From Chrysemys picta bellii (lineage: Eukaryota > Chordata > Testudines > Emydidae), in contig NC_088797.1 in assembly GCF_011386835.1 (NCBI RefSeq), positions 88,856,264 to 88,920,263 on the forward strand: 64,000 nt of DNA, in the 5' to 3' direction. Of the stretch, positions 24,782-37,224 are shown piece by piece (position 1 is the stretch's first letter; each line of letters starts with the position of its first letter). The notes below the pieces were generated by a model that saw only the letters and a program-made list of their open reading frames with translations, ran no database searches and was not told the DNA's origin. Made by a program: the position numbers and the translations under genes.

Positions 24782-25465
24782 ACGTTGTGCACAGTAATTG
24801 TAGAAGACCCGATTGCCAAGGATGCAGTTTATCACTTAACATGCCTTTCTTCCTACTTGAGCAAATCGAATCTTAAAGAAAAATCATCTAGGTGACTGTA
24901 TTGTTGCAGTGTAACTTATGACACTGCATTTTATCAGCTGATAGAAAAGATAAACAGTGATATCACGTACAACAAGGCTCTTCTCATGTCCAAGCTGCTA
25001 CAAACATATAAAGCTCTATTTCCCTCAGATGTCAAAACTGCAAGATATTCCACTAGCAATTACAGGCAAAATTAGAAAAACATTATGGTTCTGCAATTCC
25101 ATTCCAAGCACTTCATGGACAAGCCAAATCTACTATTGTTCTATTCAACAGAATAACGTTAGCTGATGCTATCCAAGCTACTAATAATCTGAAGCAGGAA
25201 CTTAAGGCATCCAAATGCTTTGTCGTGTTCTTCAGGCAAGTGAGCCTGATTAAGAGCTTTCAAATGAACAACGGGTTTTGTATAATGCCACTTCAATCCT
25301 TCAGTCTGAAATAAACAAAATTAAAGTCTCAGAATACTACCCAAAGCCAGATGATTGTAGTTTACAAAGGTCAGCTACTTTTGTGCCCCAATTGGTACAG
25401 GAGTTTGTCCTTTGGTTTAAAATGAGGCATATAATTCAGCCAGCAATTAGTATCTTCCTTTAGAG

Positions 25466-25792
25466 CAGTGCTTCTCAAAGACGATCCGCCGCTTGTTCAG
25501 GGCAAGCCCCTGGTGGGCCAGGCTGTTTACCTGCCGTGTCCGCAGGTTCAGCCGATTGCGGCTCCCTCTGGCTGCGGTTCGCCGCTCCAGGTCAATAGAG
25601 GCTGCAGGAAGCGGCACGGGCCGAGGGACATGCTGGCCGCCCTTCCTGCAGCCCCCATTGGCCCGTACTGGTGAACTGTGGCCAGTGGGAGCCGCAATCG
25701 GCCAAACCTGCAGACGCGGCAGGTAAACAACCCGGCCCGGCCTGCCAGGGGCTTGCCCTGAACAAGCAGTGGACCGACTTTGATAACCACTG
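25466..25792. mobile_element. Palindromic hAT MITE
   Basis: Begins CAGTGCTTCTCAAAG and ends CTTTGATAACCACTG, with flanks CTTTAGAG (25458-25465) and CTTTAGAA (25793-25800), an 8-bp duplication with one mismatch. The two halves are long inverted copies: CTTGTTCAGGGCAAGCCCCTGG near the left is repeated inversely near the right, as are GTTTACCTGCCG and the GCCGATTGCGGCTCCC block. No coding capacity. Confidence 0.9.
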
Positions 25793-26264
25793 CTTTAGAA
25801 GACATTCCAAGAAGGTGCCTCTCAATTGTGGAGTGCATAATATTTAACAGTTACAAAACTGTCACACCACTTCACATTAGCCGTGCTGCACAGCTACATC
25901 ATGAGTATGGGTCTCACCATTTAATTGACATTCTATACCTTCATGGATTCTGCATCAATTATGATGAGATGGGGCAGATCATCAATAATGCTGCAAAAAC
26001 TAAAGTATAAAGACTCCAGGGTGGTGTGTTCTTTCCAAATGGAATTGTACCACTTCATGCTGGTGGAAATCTCATCCATGAAGGAGAGGATATAGATAGA
26101 CATCAACGTAGAGAGCACTGATGGTAAGAATGCCTTCCATTCAATGGCTAGATGGTATTTCAACACCATTCTGCAGATAATCCAGCCTCACAAGAAATAT
26201 CACTGAAGTGTTGGAAAGAAACGTCAGTTACTCTCCCTGAGAATCGGAGTCTCTTATGGCACGT

Positions 26265-28300
26265 GCTGCATTTGAAAAAACCTAGAACACATCTAGAACT
26301 GACTCACTGTATGATGAACAAATGGATAATTATGTTGACTAGAAATGTTACCAGCGCTATTACACTTCAGTGATACCTGTACAAATTTATTATTAGACTT
26401 TGTTTTAACCTTTAGATTGCTGTTGATTTACTTCGAGGTCACAATGAAATCCAATTTTAGGTCTTGAAATAATAACAGAAATGAATGCAAATATTTCAAA
26501 GCAGTCATTTTAACGTGTTGACAATGTCATTTTATATCCTAATTTCTATGGTAACAGCACCACTTGGCAGCTTCACATCTTACCTCATCTTGAAGTAGAC
26601 ATCATAAGCTTTCAAATGATGTATGACATGCAAGTGGGTAGACAGGGAAGGGTACATCACATTGACCCAATAAGTGGTGTCTGCCGTTCACTTACAAGCC
26701 CTAGGGGCAACAATATTGTCCGAGGAACAATAATATTTATCATCTACTCTCAGTTTCAGAGTTCCCACTTCATAAAGGCATCAACTGAAACTAGATATTA
26801 ACCATGATCTTGATGTCATCCAAAAACCACCTCTCTAGGTCTCCCTTAAAATACCATATCATCCCCTAGGACTACTTTAAGACATCTTTGGACCTCATCA
26901 AAGAACTATTTGGGTGAGGTAAGAATATGCATGCTCAAGGCAGCTTGCTCCTTTTATTTTTTATAAAGAGGGGGATGTGACAATGGGGAGTCATGGGACT
27001 CGTGTCAGGGGTTAACAGGAGTTTTTCAATTATAGGAACTAAATTCACTTTTTAAAGTCTTTTTGCTCTAAGATACTCTGAGCTACACATTAAATAATGT
27101 AAAAAGCTTTACATCCAAGATAGCAGTGCTCACTTTCTCTAATCCTAAAGCCAGTAGAGCTGAACCTTGCTGTCATACTGCTCATTTGGTCTCATGGGAA
27201 GCATGATGGATCCAACTATCTCAGTAAAGGGATGCCACAGAAACAATATTTGCATGTCACTAAGGACCATAATATAGAACAGACACAGTATTAGCAGTAT
27301 GCTGGGTTGGGTGACTAAAATTGGGTCCTTAAAGGTAAATCCCATGTAGCGTTCTCAGACTTTGCCCTTTGTGTAATTAAAAGCTACTTTAAATTTCACA
27401 AACTCAAGATTATTTGGGCTGTATAGAATGCATATTATAAATAAATAGAGGCAGGACAGCCTCCAAGAACGGGAAGTACCTTTAAGGTACTTTTTTTCAG
27501 CTTCATCAGGTTCAGCAACCCTCTTAATTAGGTGAACCATTTACCAGTGTGCTGAAAAAATGGATCATAATCCACTAACCAGCTTTTGAGACCACTTTCA
27601 CATTTTTTAAAGACTCGTCTGTTGAAAACATACCATTTCCTTCATTATCTTTCACACTACTTGATGTTGCTTGAGTCAAAGTGCTGAATTTGTGGCACTC
27701 AACCATTTTCCTGTCTGTACACGGATATCAAATACAGAATTCAGACCACTGCATAATGAACAACATTCAAAGGTTAAAGAAAGAGACAACTCTGAGTCTA
27801 AGCTGTATCTTTAAAATAGTCTTGCGATGTAGAAAGAAGTTACTGGGCAAGTTATAAAAACACGTATGTTTTATTTTACAAGTGTTACCTAGTGTGAATA
27901 TCTGCAGATGTTAAGATGGTAAGCCATTATCTTGAGTCCTATTAATCAGACTCCTTTTAATCTTAATTCCCATATTTTGAAATATGGAATTTATTCCAAT
28001 GCATATGGAATCACTGACGCTTGAAGAGATGCTTTCAAAGACTGATGTAAGGGTTGCTGAACCAAAACAAAACTTGATTGCTGTGCTGACTGATATTTCA
28101 TGCACTCATAGCCGATGAGATCTAGTGAGAGGGAGGGAGACAAATACTATTTGCAGGATTACTACTACCAACACTTCTGAAGAAAGGCATGTAGGTCTAT
28201 CCTAGTTAATCAAATAAATTTACATTTCTGAAGTGTCTCTTCATGCAACTATCTCTAAGTGCAGTACATATTCAATATAACATGGTGTCAGTTACAGGAT
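26265..28300. other. Intronic sequence, mostly unrecognised
   Basis: A purine run AAAGAGGGGGA followed by TGTGACA at 26963-26981 could be a polypurine tract and LTR start, but I found no LTR end. Nothing else recognised. Confidence 0.35.
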
Positions 28301-29060
28301 GAACTCTCTTTGGTCCCCTTTAAACCCTCAAGTGCACTCCTTAGATGACAGACCTAGCTTCCTGCATGTCACTTGGTGTGGAACCACATGGTCCAACCAC
28401 TTTGGGACTTGGTCCCTGGGAATCAGTCCCCATTTCCCCACTGTGTTAATGTGACAGTCCAAACTGCATTTGGCACCCGTAAGCCCTTTCACTCCAGGGA
28501 CCTCTGACCAGCAAATTAATTAAAGTGACTCAAAAAGAGCATCTTCAAAACAAAGTATTGTTTATTCATTCACCGAAAGTTACAAGGCCAGTAGAGGAAA
28601 GGATAAAAACAATAAGAGGCCTAAACACATGGATCTTAAATCTTAATCTTTCCTACGCAGCTTTTGTAAATTCCCCTCCGTCCACCCCAACTCCTCTCTC
28701 TGTTTGAAAGATACAGATTGTCCTGTGTGTTTTCCCAGTCAGCTCTCACTGACATTCCTGGGGTAGTGGGCCCTCACTTGACCTCATCCTCTTCTAGGCC
28801 TCCAGGGTTCTCTTCTGCACCTCAAAACAACTGTATCACCCAGTTCGGGTCTAAGGAGTCACATCGTCACAGCTATAAGCCTAGCTATTGTGCTTGAGTG
28901 TTTGCAGAAATGCTCCTTACGGAGGCCATTGTTTTACCTTCCTGTTTGGTTCCTTTAACAACCCCTTTTGATCTAAATCCATACCCAGTAAACCAGCAAA
29001 CACACAGAGGCATGCACGATAGTCATAAAAAATACATATATTCCCCAGTTAGTTATGCCA
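28301..29060 (-). repeat. LTR-like repeat, unclassified
   Basis: Read on the minus strand there is a GAATAAACAATACTTTG block (about 28570) and GC-rich flanks on either side, similar in style to solo LTRs. Ends and target duplication could not be set. Confidence 0.28.
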
Positions 29061-30458
29061 GGCCAACCATGAATCACATTTAAAAGAGCAAAATAAAATA
29101 TGTAGTTCAATTTTGAAATCAGGACATTGATACTGAATTTCTGATTCACACTTTAATCAAATGTAATTCCTGTCAATTTTAGTGTCTGAAGTTTCACAAT
29201 TCACAAGATGCATTCCTTACCTGTGCCATTTGGAGGCAAATGGAGACAGGACATTCGGCAAGCTGAATGACCCAAGAAAGAAAGATTGCCGTTTTGAGCA
29301 TGTCTGATTGCCTTTTAGGCACTCAAAGTTATTAAAAAAAAAAAAAAATCTTTTTCTGCGACAGAGTAAGGGAAAGGGTGGATGGGTGGAGGCAGTTATG
29401 TTGACTGAGATCCTGGAGACTTTAACCATAGAAAGGGATCTCTCTAAAGTATAGCCCTTAATACATTACAACTACAAGATCATCCTTGTTAACGGACTCC
29501 CCTTCTGTGACCACAGAGCTTTGTGTTTCCTATACCTCACTTTACAACAAGGCAATGGGAGACTGGAGAAGACCTAGAATCCACCACACCAAGACTTTAA
29601 GTGAAAGTTCTTCCTTCTCTTCAGGATCTTTAACTTGCATTTAACACTGATATTTAATAGAACTCTCCCTAACAAAACATCTACTATACTGACCCTGTAT
29701 TCAGGCAAATCTACTGATTTTGCTGGAAGTCTATCTGAGTAAGTAGTGTAGGACTGAACCATAAGTACTTTTACTTAAAAGTATTAAACATTGAAATTAG
29801 ATGGGATATCAACGTATGTGTAGCTGCTATATGCATGCAGAGCACCATAGCCAGGGGGTTATTTAAAAGGCTAGTAGGAACCAGAATATCATGCACGGCA
29901 ACTACACTATTTGGAAACGACTATAGCTGAAGTACTGGCAATGTGTGCCATGGTAATTCTATATTTCAGTGTTCATTATGGCTCTGCTAAGATTTCAATG
30001 TTTTCTGGAGAATTTAAGTATACATTTAATAGCCCTTCTGGTTGGAAAGATATTTTCATGAATGAGAACCAAACCAGTGCTGCAACAAACTAAAAGAATG
30101 ACTATAAAAGCCACAAACTTCTCAGATTAAGCTCAATGGCATGCTGACTTTTAAATTATCATTGGACTTAAAGGGGTAATATTTCATAGCTGACCATTTT
30201 AATAAAAATGTTCAGCTAACGTGCTTATTTTTAGATCCTTAAACACCTATTAAAATGTAAAATTTGAGTAATTAAAAATTCTATCAAATATTTGTTTTTC
30301 CTCTCTCAAGACACATGTGTAGGAAGAAAGGAAAGAAGATCATTTGAGGGATTGGGAAGATTTTCACAGAAGGGGAGGAGAAGATGTAGAAGGAGAAAGA
30401 TCTCTAAGGTTTAGGGATGATGTAAGGAGGGAGGGAAGATTTTACACTTTTTTTTTTT

Positions 30459-30459
<1 letters not shown>
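29061..30459. other. Intronic sequence, nothing recognised
   Basis: AT-rich sequence with a short A run at about 29334-29347. No element ends seen. Confidence 0.5.

Positions 30460-30511
<52 letters not shown>
30460..30511 (+). repeat. (AC)n microsatellite
   Basis: About 26 uninterrupted AC units preceded by a T run. Confidence 0.98.
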
Positions 30512-30514
<3 letters not shown>

Positions 30515-31648
30515 GATGGACTAAATTAATTTTATTTACAACTTCTAAATAAAAACCAACAAGTTAGGGACAGAATCTACCACCCTTATTCAGCAAACAT
30601 TTCCCTGATTTCAGTGGGACTTTTTGTGAAAGAAGCTACTACATAAGAGTAAGGCCCTTTGCTAAGCAGTGCAAGAATTGGACCTTGGTACGCACTGTGT
30701 TGTTTCTCTGTGCAGTTTGAACGGATTCGTTTTAAAATCCTGTGATTGCCCAAAAGTACCTATAAAATTAAGGGATAAAGTTCCATAGACTTGGGCAATT
30801 ATTTCCCCACACATTTCCAGTGTCTATTTAACTTGGAAGAAATTGAATTTACAAATAACTATAGTATATCAAATACTAGGACTTGACTAGATTAATTTCA
30901 GATTTCCTAAACTCAAAAAGTAGATTGGAAAATTTTATCTTGTTATAAATTATTTTGTCCTTCACACAGCTGAAATGAATTTGATCAAACTTTCAGAAAA
31001 ATGCTCATTCATGGGCAGAGAGGAAGAATCCAAGTGGTAATATTTTTCCTAGAAAATTGGGAGTTGAGCACAGATGCTTATAATCAAAATATCTTCTCAA
31101 CTAGTGTTAGTGTTTTTCTGCATTGGAATTTATTCTGCATTTTGAAATTAATTCATGAAGTTAATAAATTGATGCCCATCCAGTACTGTACATTCCTATG
31201 ATCATCTGATACTCATAACTGAGATATAAAAAGACATGTTTTCATGTTCTGCAGAGTCTGTACGAATGAAGAGGATTCTGTTGTAGGGAGCAGCACACAT
31301 TAAAACTGCTGAAAGCCAATACAAAAAAATTAAAAACAGGACATCACATTTCCTCCATTTAAAGACATTTTCTAGAAACGAACAAAGATTCACTTTTTCA
31401 CAGTACTTTCTCTGAAATAAAGAAATGCCTTTATCCAGAGAGCTTTTAAAAATGAATCAAATGAAGGACTATGCAGACAATACAAAAAACTGAACCTGTG
31501 AATAGCTTCATTACATTCTCAGAGAAACAATTCAGAATAGCTATATATTAAAGGGACTCCGATTCTATTCAGAATTCCAATATCATATATGTTAGGAAAT
31601 GTTCTCTGATTATAGATGTTTTCTTCAAAACCCATTATTATGTAATAT
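30512..31648. other. Intronic sequence, nothing recognised
   Basis: AT-rich sequence with no recognisable element. Confidence 0.5.
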
Positions 31649-32634
31649 GATTCATAGATTTCAAGGTCAGAAGGGACCATGTGATCATCAAGTCTGACCT
31701 CCTGTTTACCACGGGTATTAGAACTTCCCCAAAATAATTCCTAGAATATATCTTTTAGAAAAACATCCAGTCTTGATTTTAAAATGGTCAGTGATAGATA
31801 ATCCACCATGCTACTTGCTAAATGGTTTAAATGATTAATTACTCTCACTGTCAAAAATGTATACCTTATTTCCAGTCTGAATTTATTTTGCTTCAACTTC
31901 CAGGTGCTGTATCATGTTATCTCTCTCTCTGCTAGACTGAAGATATTATTAAAAATCTGTTCCCCAGGTATATAGACTGTAATCAAGTCACCCCTTAATC
32001 TTCTTTCTTGAGCAAAATAGATCAAGCTCTTTGAGTTTGTCACTATAAGGCAGGTTTTCTAATCTTCTAATCATTCTCGGGGCTCCTCTCTAAACTCTCC
32101 TCAATTTATCAACATTCTTCCTAAATTGTGGGCACCAGAACTGGACACAGTATTCCAGCAGCATTCACATGAGTGCCAAATACACAGGTAAAATAACCTC
32201 TCTGCTCCTACTTGAGATTCCCCTGGTTATGAATCCCAGCATCACATTAGCTCTTTTGGCCACAGCATCACATCGGGAGCTCACCTTGAGCTGATTATTC
32301 ACCATGACCCCCAAATCTTTTTCAGAATATCTGCTTCCCAGGATAGAGTGCCCCATCTTGTAAGCATGGCATACATTCTTTGCTCTTAGATGTATAATTT
32401 ACATACAAATTCATGTTTGTGCCCAGTTTATCAAGTGATACAGAAAGCTCTGAATCAGTGGTCTGTCCTCTTTATTATTTACAACTTCCCCAATTTGTGT
32501 TATCCTCCAATTTATTAGTGATGATTTTGTTTTCTTCCAGGTCATTGATAAAAATGTTATATAGCATAGGGCCAAGAACCAATCCCTGTGAGACACCATT
32601 GAAAACACATCAGCTCACTAACTCTTCCCAGTCT
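31649..32634 (-). mobile_element. CR1 LINE, old subfamily, 5'-truncated
   Basis: The 3' end on the minus strand (31649-31700: 'catagatttcaaggtcagaagggacc') is CR1-like but diverged. Minus-strand translation gives RYSEKDLGVMVNNQLKVSSR and CDAVAKRANVMLGFITRGIS near 32165-32340, the C-terminal part of the reverse transcriptase. More decayed than the neighbouring copy, with which it abuts in the same orientation. Confidence 0.85.
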
Positions 32635-34760
32635 TAGAATCATAGAATATCAGGGTTGGAAGGGACCTCGGGAAGTCATCTAGTCCAACCCCCTGCTCAA
32701 AGCAGGGCCAATTCCCAACTAAATCATCCCAGCCAGGGATTTGTCAAGCCTGACCTTAAAAACCTCTAAGGAAGGAGATTCCACCACCTCCCTAGGTAAC
32801 CCATTCCAGTGCTTCACCACCCTCCTAGTGAAAAAGTTTTTCCTAATATCTAACCTTAACCTCCCCAACTGCAACTTGAGACCATTACTCCTTGTTCTGT
32901 CATCAGGTACCACTGAGAACAGTCTAGATCCATCCTCTTTGGAAACCCCCTTTCAGGTACTTGAAAGCAGCTATCAAATCCCCCCTCATTCTCCTCTTCT
33001 GCAGACTAAACAATCCCAGGGCTGGTCCACACTAACCTCCCACTTCGAACGTAAGATACGCAACTTCAGCTACAGGCAGGCTCCCCCATCGACTCCGCGT
33101 ACTCCTCTCGCGGAGCAGGAATACCGGCGTCGACGGCGAGCACTTCCGGGATCAAGCCAGGATCAATTTATCGCGTCTAGACAAGATGCGATAAATCGAT
33201 CCCAGAAGATCGATTTCTTACCGCCGGACCTGGAGGTACGTATAGATGTACCCCCAGTTCCCTCAGCCTCTCCTCATAAGTCATGTGTTCCAGCCCCCTA
33301 ATCATTTTTGTTGCCCGCCGCTGGGCTCTTTCAAATTTTTCCACATCCTTTTTGTAGTGTGGGGCCCAAAACTGGACACAGTACTCCAGATGAGGCCTCA
33401 CCAATGTCGAATAGAGGGGAATGAATGATCATGTCCCTCGATCTGCTAGCAATGCCCCTACTTATACAGCCCAAAATGCCGTTAGCCTTCTTGGCAACAA
33501 GGGCACACTGTTGACTCATATCCAGCTTCTCGTCCACTGTAACCCCTAGGTCCTTTTCTGCAGAACTGCTTCCTAGCCATTCGGTCCCTAGTCTGTAACA
33601 GTGCATGGGATTCTTCCGTCCTAAGTGCAGGACTCTGCACTTGTCCTTGTTGAGCCTCATCACATTTATTTTGGCCCAATCCTCTAATTTGTCTAGGTCC
33701 CTCTGTATCCTATCCCTACCCTCCAGCATATCTACCACTCCTCCCAGTTTAGTGTCATCTGCAAACTTGCTGAGAGTACAGTTCATGCCATCCTTCAGAT
33801 CATTAATGAAGATATTGAACAAAACCGGCCCCAGGCCTGACCCCTGGGGCACTCCACTTGAAACCGGATGCCAACTAGACATGGAGCCGTTGATCACTAC
33901 CCGTTGAGCCTGACGATCTAGCCAGCTTTCCATCCACCTTATAGTCCATTCATCCAGCCCATACTACTTTAACTTGCTGGCAAGAATACTGTGGCAGACC
34001 GTATCAAAAGCTTTGCTAAAGTCAAGGAATAACACATCCACTGCTTTCCCCTCATCCACAGGGCCAGTTATCTCATCATAGAAGGCAATTAGGTTAGTCA
34101 GGCATGACTTGCCCTTGGTGAATACATGCTGACTGTTCCTGATCACTTTCCCCTCCTCTAAGTGCTTCATAATTGATTCCTTGAGGACCTGCTCCATGAT
34201 TTTTCCAGGGACTGAGGTGAGGCTGACTGGCCCTTAGTTCTCCGGATCCTCCTTCTTCCCTTTTTTAAAGATGGGCACTACATTAGCCTTTTCCCCGTCA
34301 TCCGGGACCTCCCCCGATTGCCATGAGTTTTCAAAGATAATGGCCAATGGCTCTGCAATCACATCCGCCAACTCCTTTAGCACCCTCGGATGCAAAGCAT
34401 CCGGCCCCATGGACTTGTGCTCGTCCAGTTTTTCTAAATAGTCCCGAACCACTTCTTTCTCCACAGAGGGCTAGTCAACTTCTCCCCATACTGTGCTGCC
34501 CAGTGCAGCAGTCTGGGAGCTGACCTTGTTCGTGAAGACAGAGGCAAAAAAAATCATTGAGTGCATTAGCTTTTTCCACATCCTCTGTTACTGGGTTGCC
34601 TCCCTCATTCAGTAAGGGGTCCACACTTTCCTTGACTTTCTTCTTGTTGCTAACATACCTGAAGAAACCCTTCTTGTTACTCTTAACATCTCTTGCTAGC
34701 TGCAACTCCAAGTCTTTCCTTTTGCTATTCCTTTTCTCTCTGCTTCTTATCCTCACTTTA
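32635..34760 (-). mobile_element. CR1 LINE, 5'-truncated, ORF2 broken, with nested element
   Basis: The 3' end at 32635 has 'agaatcatagaatatcagggttgg'. Minus-strand frames give the C-terminal block (32719-32913), the [20 protein letters not shown] segment (33177-33404), the catalytic [12 protein letters not shown] (about 33740-33770), [11 protein letters not shown], and the upstream finger region to SNKKGFFRYVSNKKKVKES (34475-34756). Frameshifts at about 33400, 33950, 34230 and 34470 break ORF2. A 233-bp element interrupts it at 33020-33252. It lies in the same sense as MICU1. About 85-90% similar by eye to the copy at 7136-8890. Confidence 0.93.
33020..33252. mobile_element. Non-autonomous DNA element nested in CR1
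   Basis: Begins GGCTGGTCCACACTAACC and ends CGTATAGATGTACC, imperfect inverted ends. The flanks repeat CCCAG (33015-33019 and 33253-33257). The CR1 copies at 8500-8525 and 56815-56830 show the uninterrupted site ('aatcccagttccctcag' sense), so the block is a clean insertion. The left end shares 'ccacacta-c' wording with the element at 63808-64000. Contains 'gatcgattt' and 'cggcgtcgacggcg'. No coding capacity. Confidence 0.8.
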
Positions 34761-36087
34761 AAAAAAAGTGCATCTAACTGTGAAGACTTGGAAATACATC
34801 TTGTCTAGTCTGGTCAGGGGTTCTTTTTCTCATGATAGAGAAGCAACCCAGCATGCTGAGGCAGAGGATACCCTGCTTTCCTGGATCCTGATAGTTCCCC
34901 AAGGACTCAGAAGGGAAGGGTGAGCTAGAAAGTGAGGGACATGAGTTTAGTGTTTTTTTGTGTTTGTATGATCTGTACTTTCCTGTGCTTTACATGATTA
35001 AGCATAAAAGTGCAAAAAGGTGTTAGACCCTGTGCAAAATATATGAGTGCATGCGCTGAGTGCTTCATAGCTACTGCAAACCCCTGAGAAATACTAGACA
35101 TTCTGGGCAAGGGGTACATTTAAATTACTGGGTTATATCAGGGATCACCACTGGTCATTGACCTGGTAGCCTAGGGAGGTGGACTGCGCCACTCCATTTC
35201 TAAGAAGTGGTAGCAGACAATGAGTGCCCAGAAAACATGCCAGAGAGGCCATCAGAGAAACCAGTGCTGCAATCTGCTGAGGTTCCAGAAGCTTAACACA
35301 CTCCAGAGAATCCAAAGCACAGAGGCATGGATTCCTCTCACAGTAGTCCTAGTGGGTGGCCAGCAGGGAGCTAGGATCTGTGACAATATCTAAAAAAGTT
35401 GTACCAATTCTTCACGAGATTCATTTGCTTTCCCTACCTCTATAGTTAAACCCATCATATTGTAACTCCGGCCCCTACTCTTTATTGGTTTGTATCTTTT
35501 GACAATTCATGGTAGAAATTGTTTTTTCTAGTCTGTTCAGCATCCACTACCATGGGGCCCCAATCCAGATTGGGTCCTTTGGGCACTACCATATTACAAG
35601 TATTTAATTATAATACTATACAAAAAATACTTACACACAAAAAGACTGGTTTTCCATCTCATGCCAACAAAAATAAATGACCATATTAAAACCAGCAAAG
35701 GAAGATTAATGTTGTTAAGCTATATTTTGTGCCAGTAGCCATCAGCATATGTAAATTGGATTCCTGCACAGACCTTACTGAAGACCAGTGTGTAGTCATT
35801 ACGTTCTGTATGATAACATGCATAACTTCAAATCAACCAGCAAAATAAAGTTATTGAATGTGCTTAACAGACTTTGTGGAGAAAGGAATAATGAGAAAAT
35901 AAAATTCCTTGAAATACCCATCTGTTTTTTCCTCACTTAGTATTTCATCCATTTTTTTCTACTCTTCAGTGTTTCAAAATGTACATTTATTAAACTTTAC
36001 ACTTCCTATATTTTGATTTTACTCAGGTTTTTAGCTTCAGGCTACTCAGCTGCATTTGCTCCTCCAAAATAATAAATGAACATCTTG
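34761..36087. other. Intronic sequence, nothing recognised
   Basis: No repeat ends or coding homology noticed. Confidence 0.5.
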
Positions 36088-36224
36088 TATGCAGTATTAC
36101 CGTAACTGTGTTGGTCCCACGGTATTATAGAGACAAGGTAGGTGAGGTAATATCTTTTATTGGGCCAGCTCCTATGAGTGTGCGAGACAAGCTTTCAAGC
36201 TTACAAAGAGCTCTTCTTCAGGTC
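36088..36224 (-). repeat. Repeat with GAAAGCTTG-type tail
   Basis: On the minus strand reads 'ggacctgaagaagagctctttgtaagcttgaaagcttgtctcgc', then 'caataaaagatattacctcacctaccttgtctct' and 'gggaccaacacagttac'. This is a repeat I recall as frequent in turtles and crocodilians, possibly another Penelope-type 3' tail given the GAAGAAG...GAAAGCTT arrangement. The class is inference. Confidence 0.5.
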
Positions 36225-36545
36225 CAATTTAAAAAAAAAAAAATTATTTCACCCACCTTGTCTCTCTAAATCAATATCTTGACAGTATGTGCACTCTAAA
36301 GCATGATAGCCTACTCAGCTAACTGTGAATCCAAAGCTGTTAAATTTTATGTTACTGAACCTCACCTGAGATTTCAGCAGCTGTAAAATTGGAGTAAAGT
36401 ACTATCAGGCCACTACCCACTGCTCAAGACCCATTTCTACAATGACATTGTTACCCGGGGTTCTTTCAACCCAAAGTTCTTTACTGGTTTGCCCAAGTCT
36501 CCCGGTACATCATCTACACAAAGTTATCCAACCAATATCTAGCTA

Positions 36546-36732
36546 CACCTCTACCCCGATATAATGCGACCCGATATAACACGAATTCGGATATAACGAT
36601 GTAAAGCAGTGCTCCAGGGAGGTGGGCTGCGCGCTCCGGCGGATCAAAGCAAGTTCAATATAACGCGGTTTCACCTATAACACGGTAAGATTTTTTGGCT
36701 CCCGAGGACAGCGTTATGTCGGGGTAGAGGTG
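36546..36732 (+). mobile_element. TA-flanked Tigger/pogo-like MITE
   Basis: Inverted ends CACCTCTACCCCGATATAATGC and the complement of GTCGGGGTAGAGGTG, with TA on both sides (36544-36545, 36733-36734). The same family as 19948-20146. No coding capacity. Confidence 0.88.
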
Positions 36733-36965
36733 TACTAGGCAAGTTGCAGATAGTTTATATGAACAAAAACCAAAAAAGTTTGATTATATTTTATCCTTAC
36801 CCCACCCTTTCATCTTCTTCTATTATAAGCTCCTCAAGGAAAGGATTTTGCCTTTCTCCCCATGGGTGGCCAGTAACTAAGTGTGAGCATTTACCACAAT
36901 GCAAATAATAAACAATGCAAGACTGTGTGTGCAAGTTACTGAATTTGAAGTGATACTTTTCACTA

Positions 36966-37224
36966 ACACCAGGTCTATATTTGGAAGGCTTTACCAGTAT
37001 AGCTATGTTGGTGTACTATACCAGCAAATCACTCCTAGCATTAACACAGCTTATATTTGCAAAACTGTGCTTTTGCAGATATAGCTTATTCCAGCCACCC
37101 AAATGAAAAACTATTGTCAGTGTAACTGTCCCACACAAAGGGCTTTTGCTAGGAAAGCTATATCTATCACAAATCACACCCCTGACTGACATAGCCATCC
37201 TGGCAAAAGTTTGTAGCGTAGCCT
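36966..37224. repeat. MITE-like dispersed repeat
   Basis: Left edge 'acaccaggtctatatttgg' and right edge, reverse-complemented, 'ctgaggctacgctacaaac'. It contains 'tagctatgttggtgta' type words seen in other sauropsid MITEs. Target duplication not established. Confidence 0.4.

Larger units (their letters stand above)
23640..26260 (+). pseudogene. Decayed gene of an uncharacterised, dispersed protein family
   Basis: Pieces of coding-like sequence lie in one order and orientation, separated by a Penelope-like insertion (24126-24781) and a hAT MITE (25466-25792). Readable pieces are KFSSLDDVPPKLRGCFQKYI (about 23835-23900), EDPIAKDAVYHLTCLSSYLS (about 24806-24860), HISRAAQLHHEYGSHHLIDI (about 25874-25935) followed by YLHGFCINYDE, GGVFFPNGIVPLHAGG (about 26013-26060), and DINVESTDGKNAFHSMARWY (about 26100-26160). 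The order and spacing resemble a family of uncharacterised proteins with a Cys-containing N-terminal part and an xDINxxxxDGKxxFH motif. I recall that family as multicopy in cnidarian, fish and other genomes. Function is unknown and a transposon origin is my inference. Many stops and frameshifts; no functional product. Confidence 0.6.

Noticed and set aside
25468..25838. Paired frames of 68-96 codons on both strands
   Set aside because: They arise from the palindromic MITE, so each strand mirrors the other.
30440..30511. AC microsatellite considered as a regulatory or recombination element
   Set aside because: Nothing beyond a simple dinucleotide run is visible.
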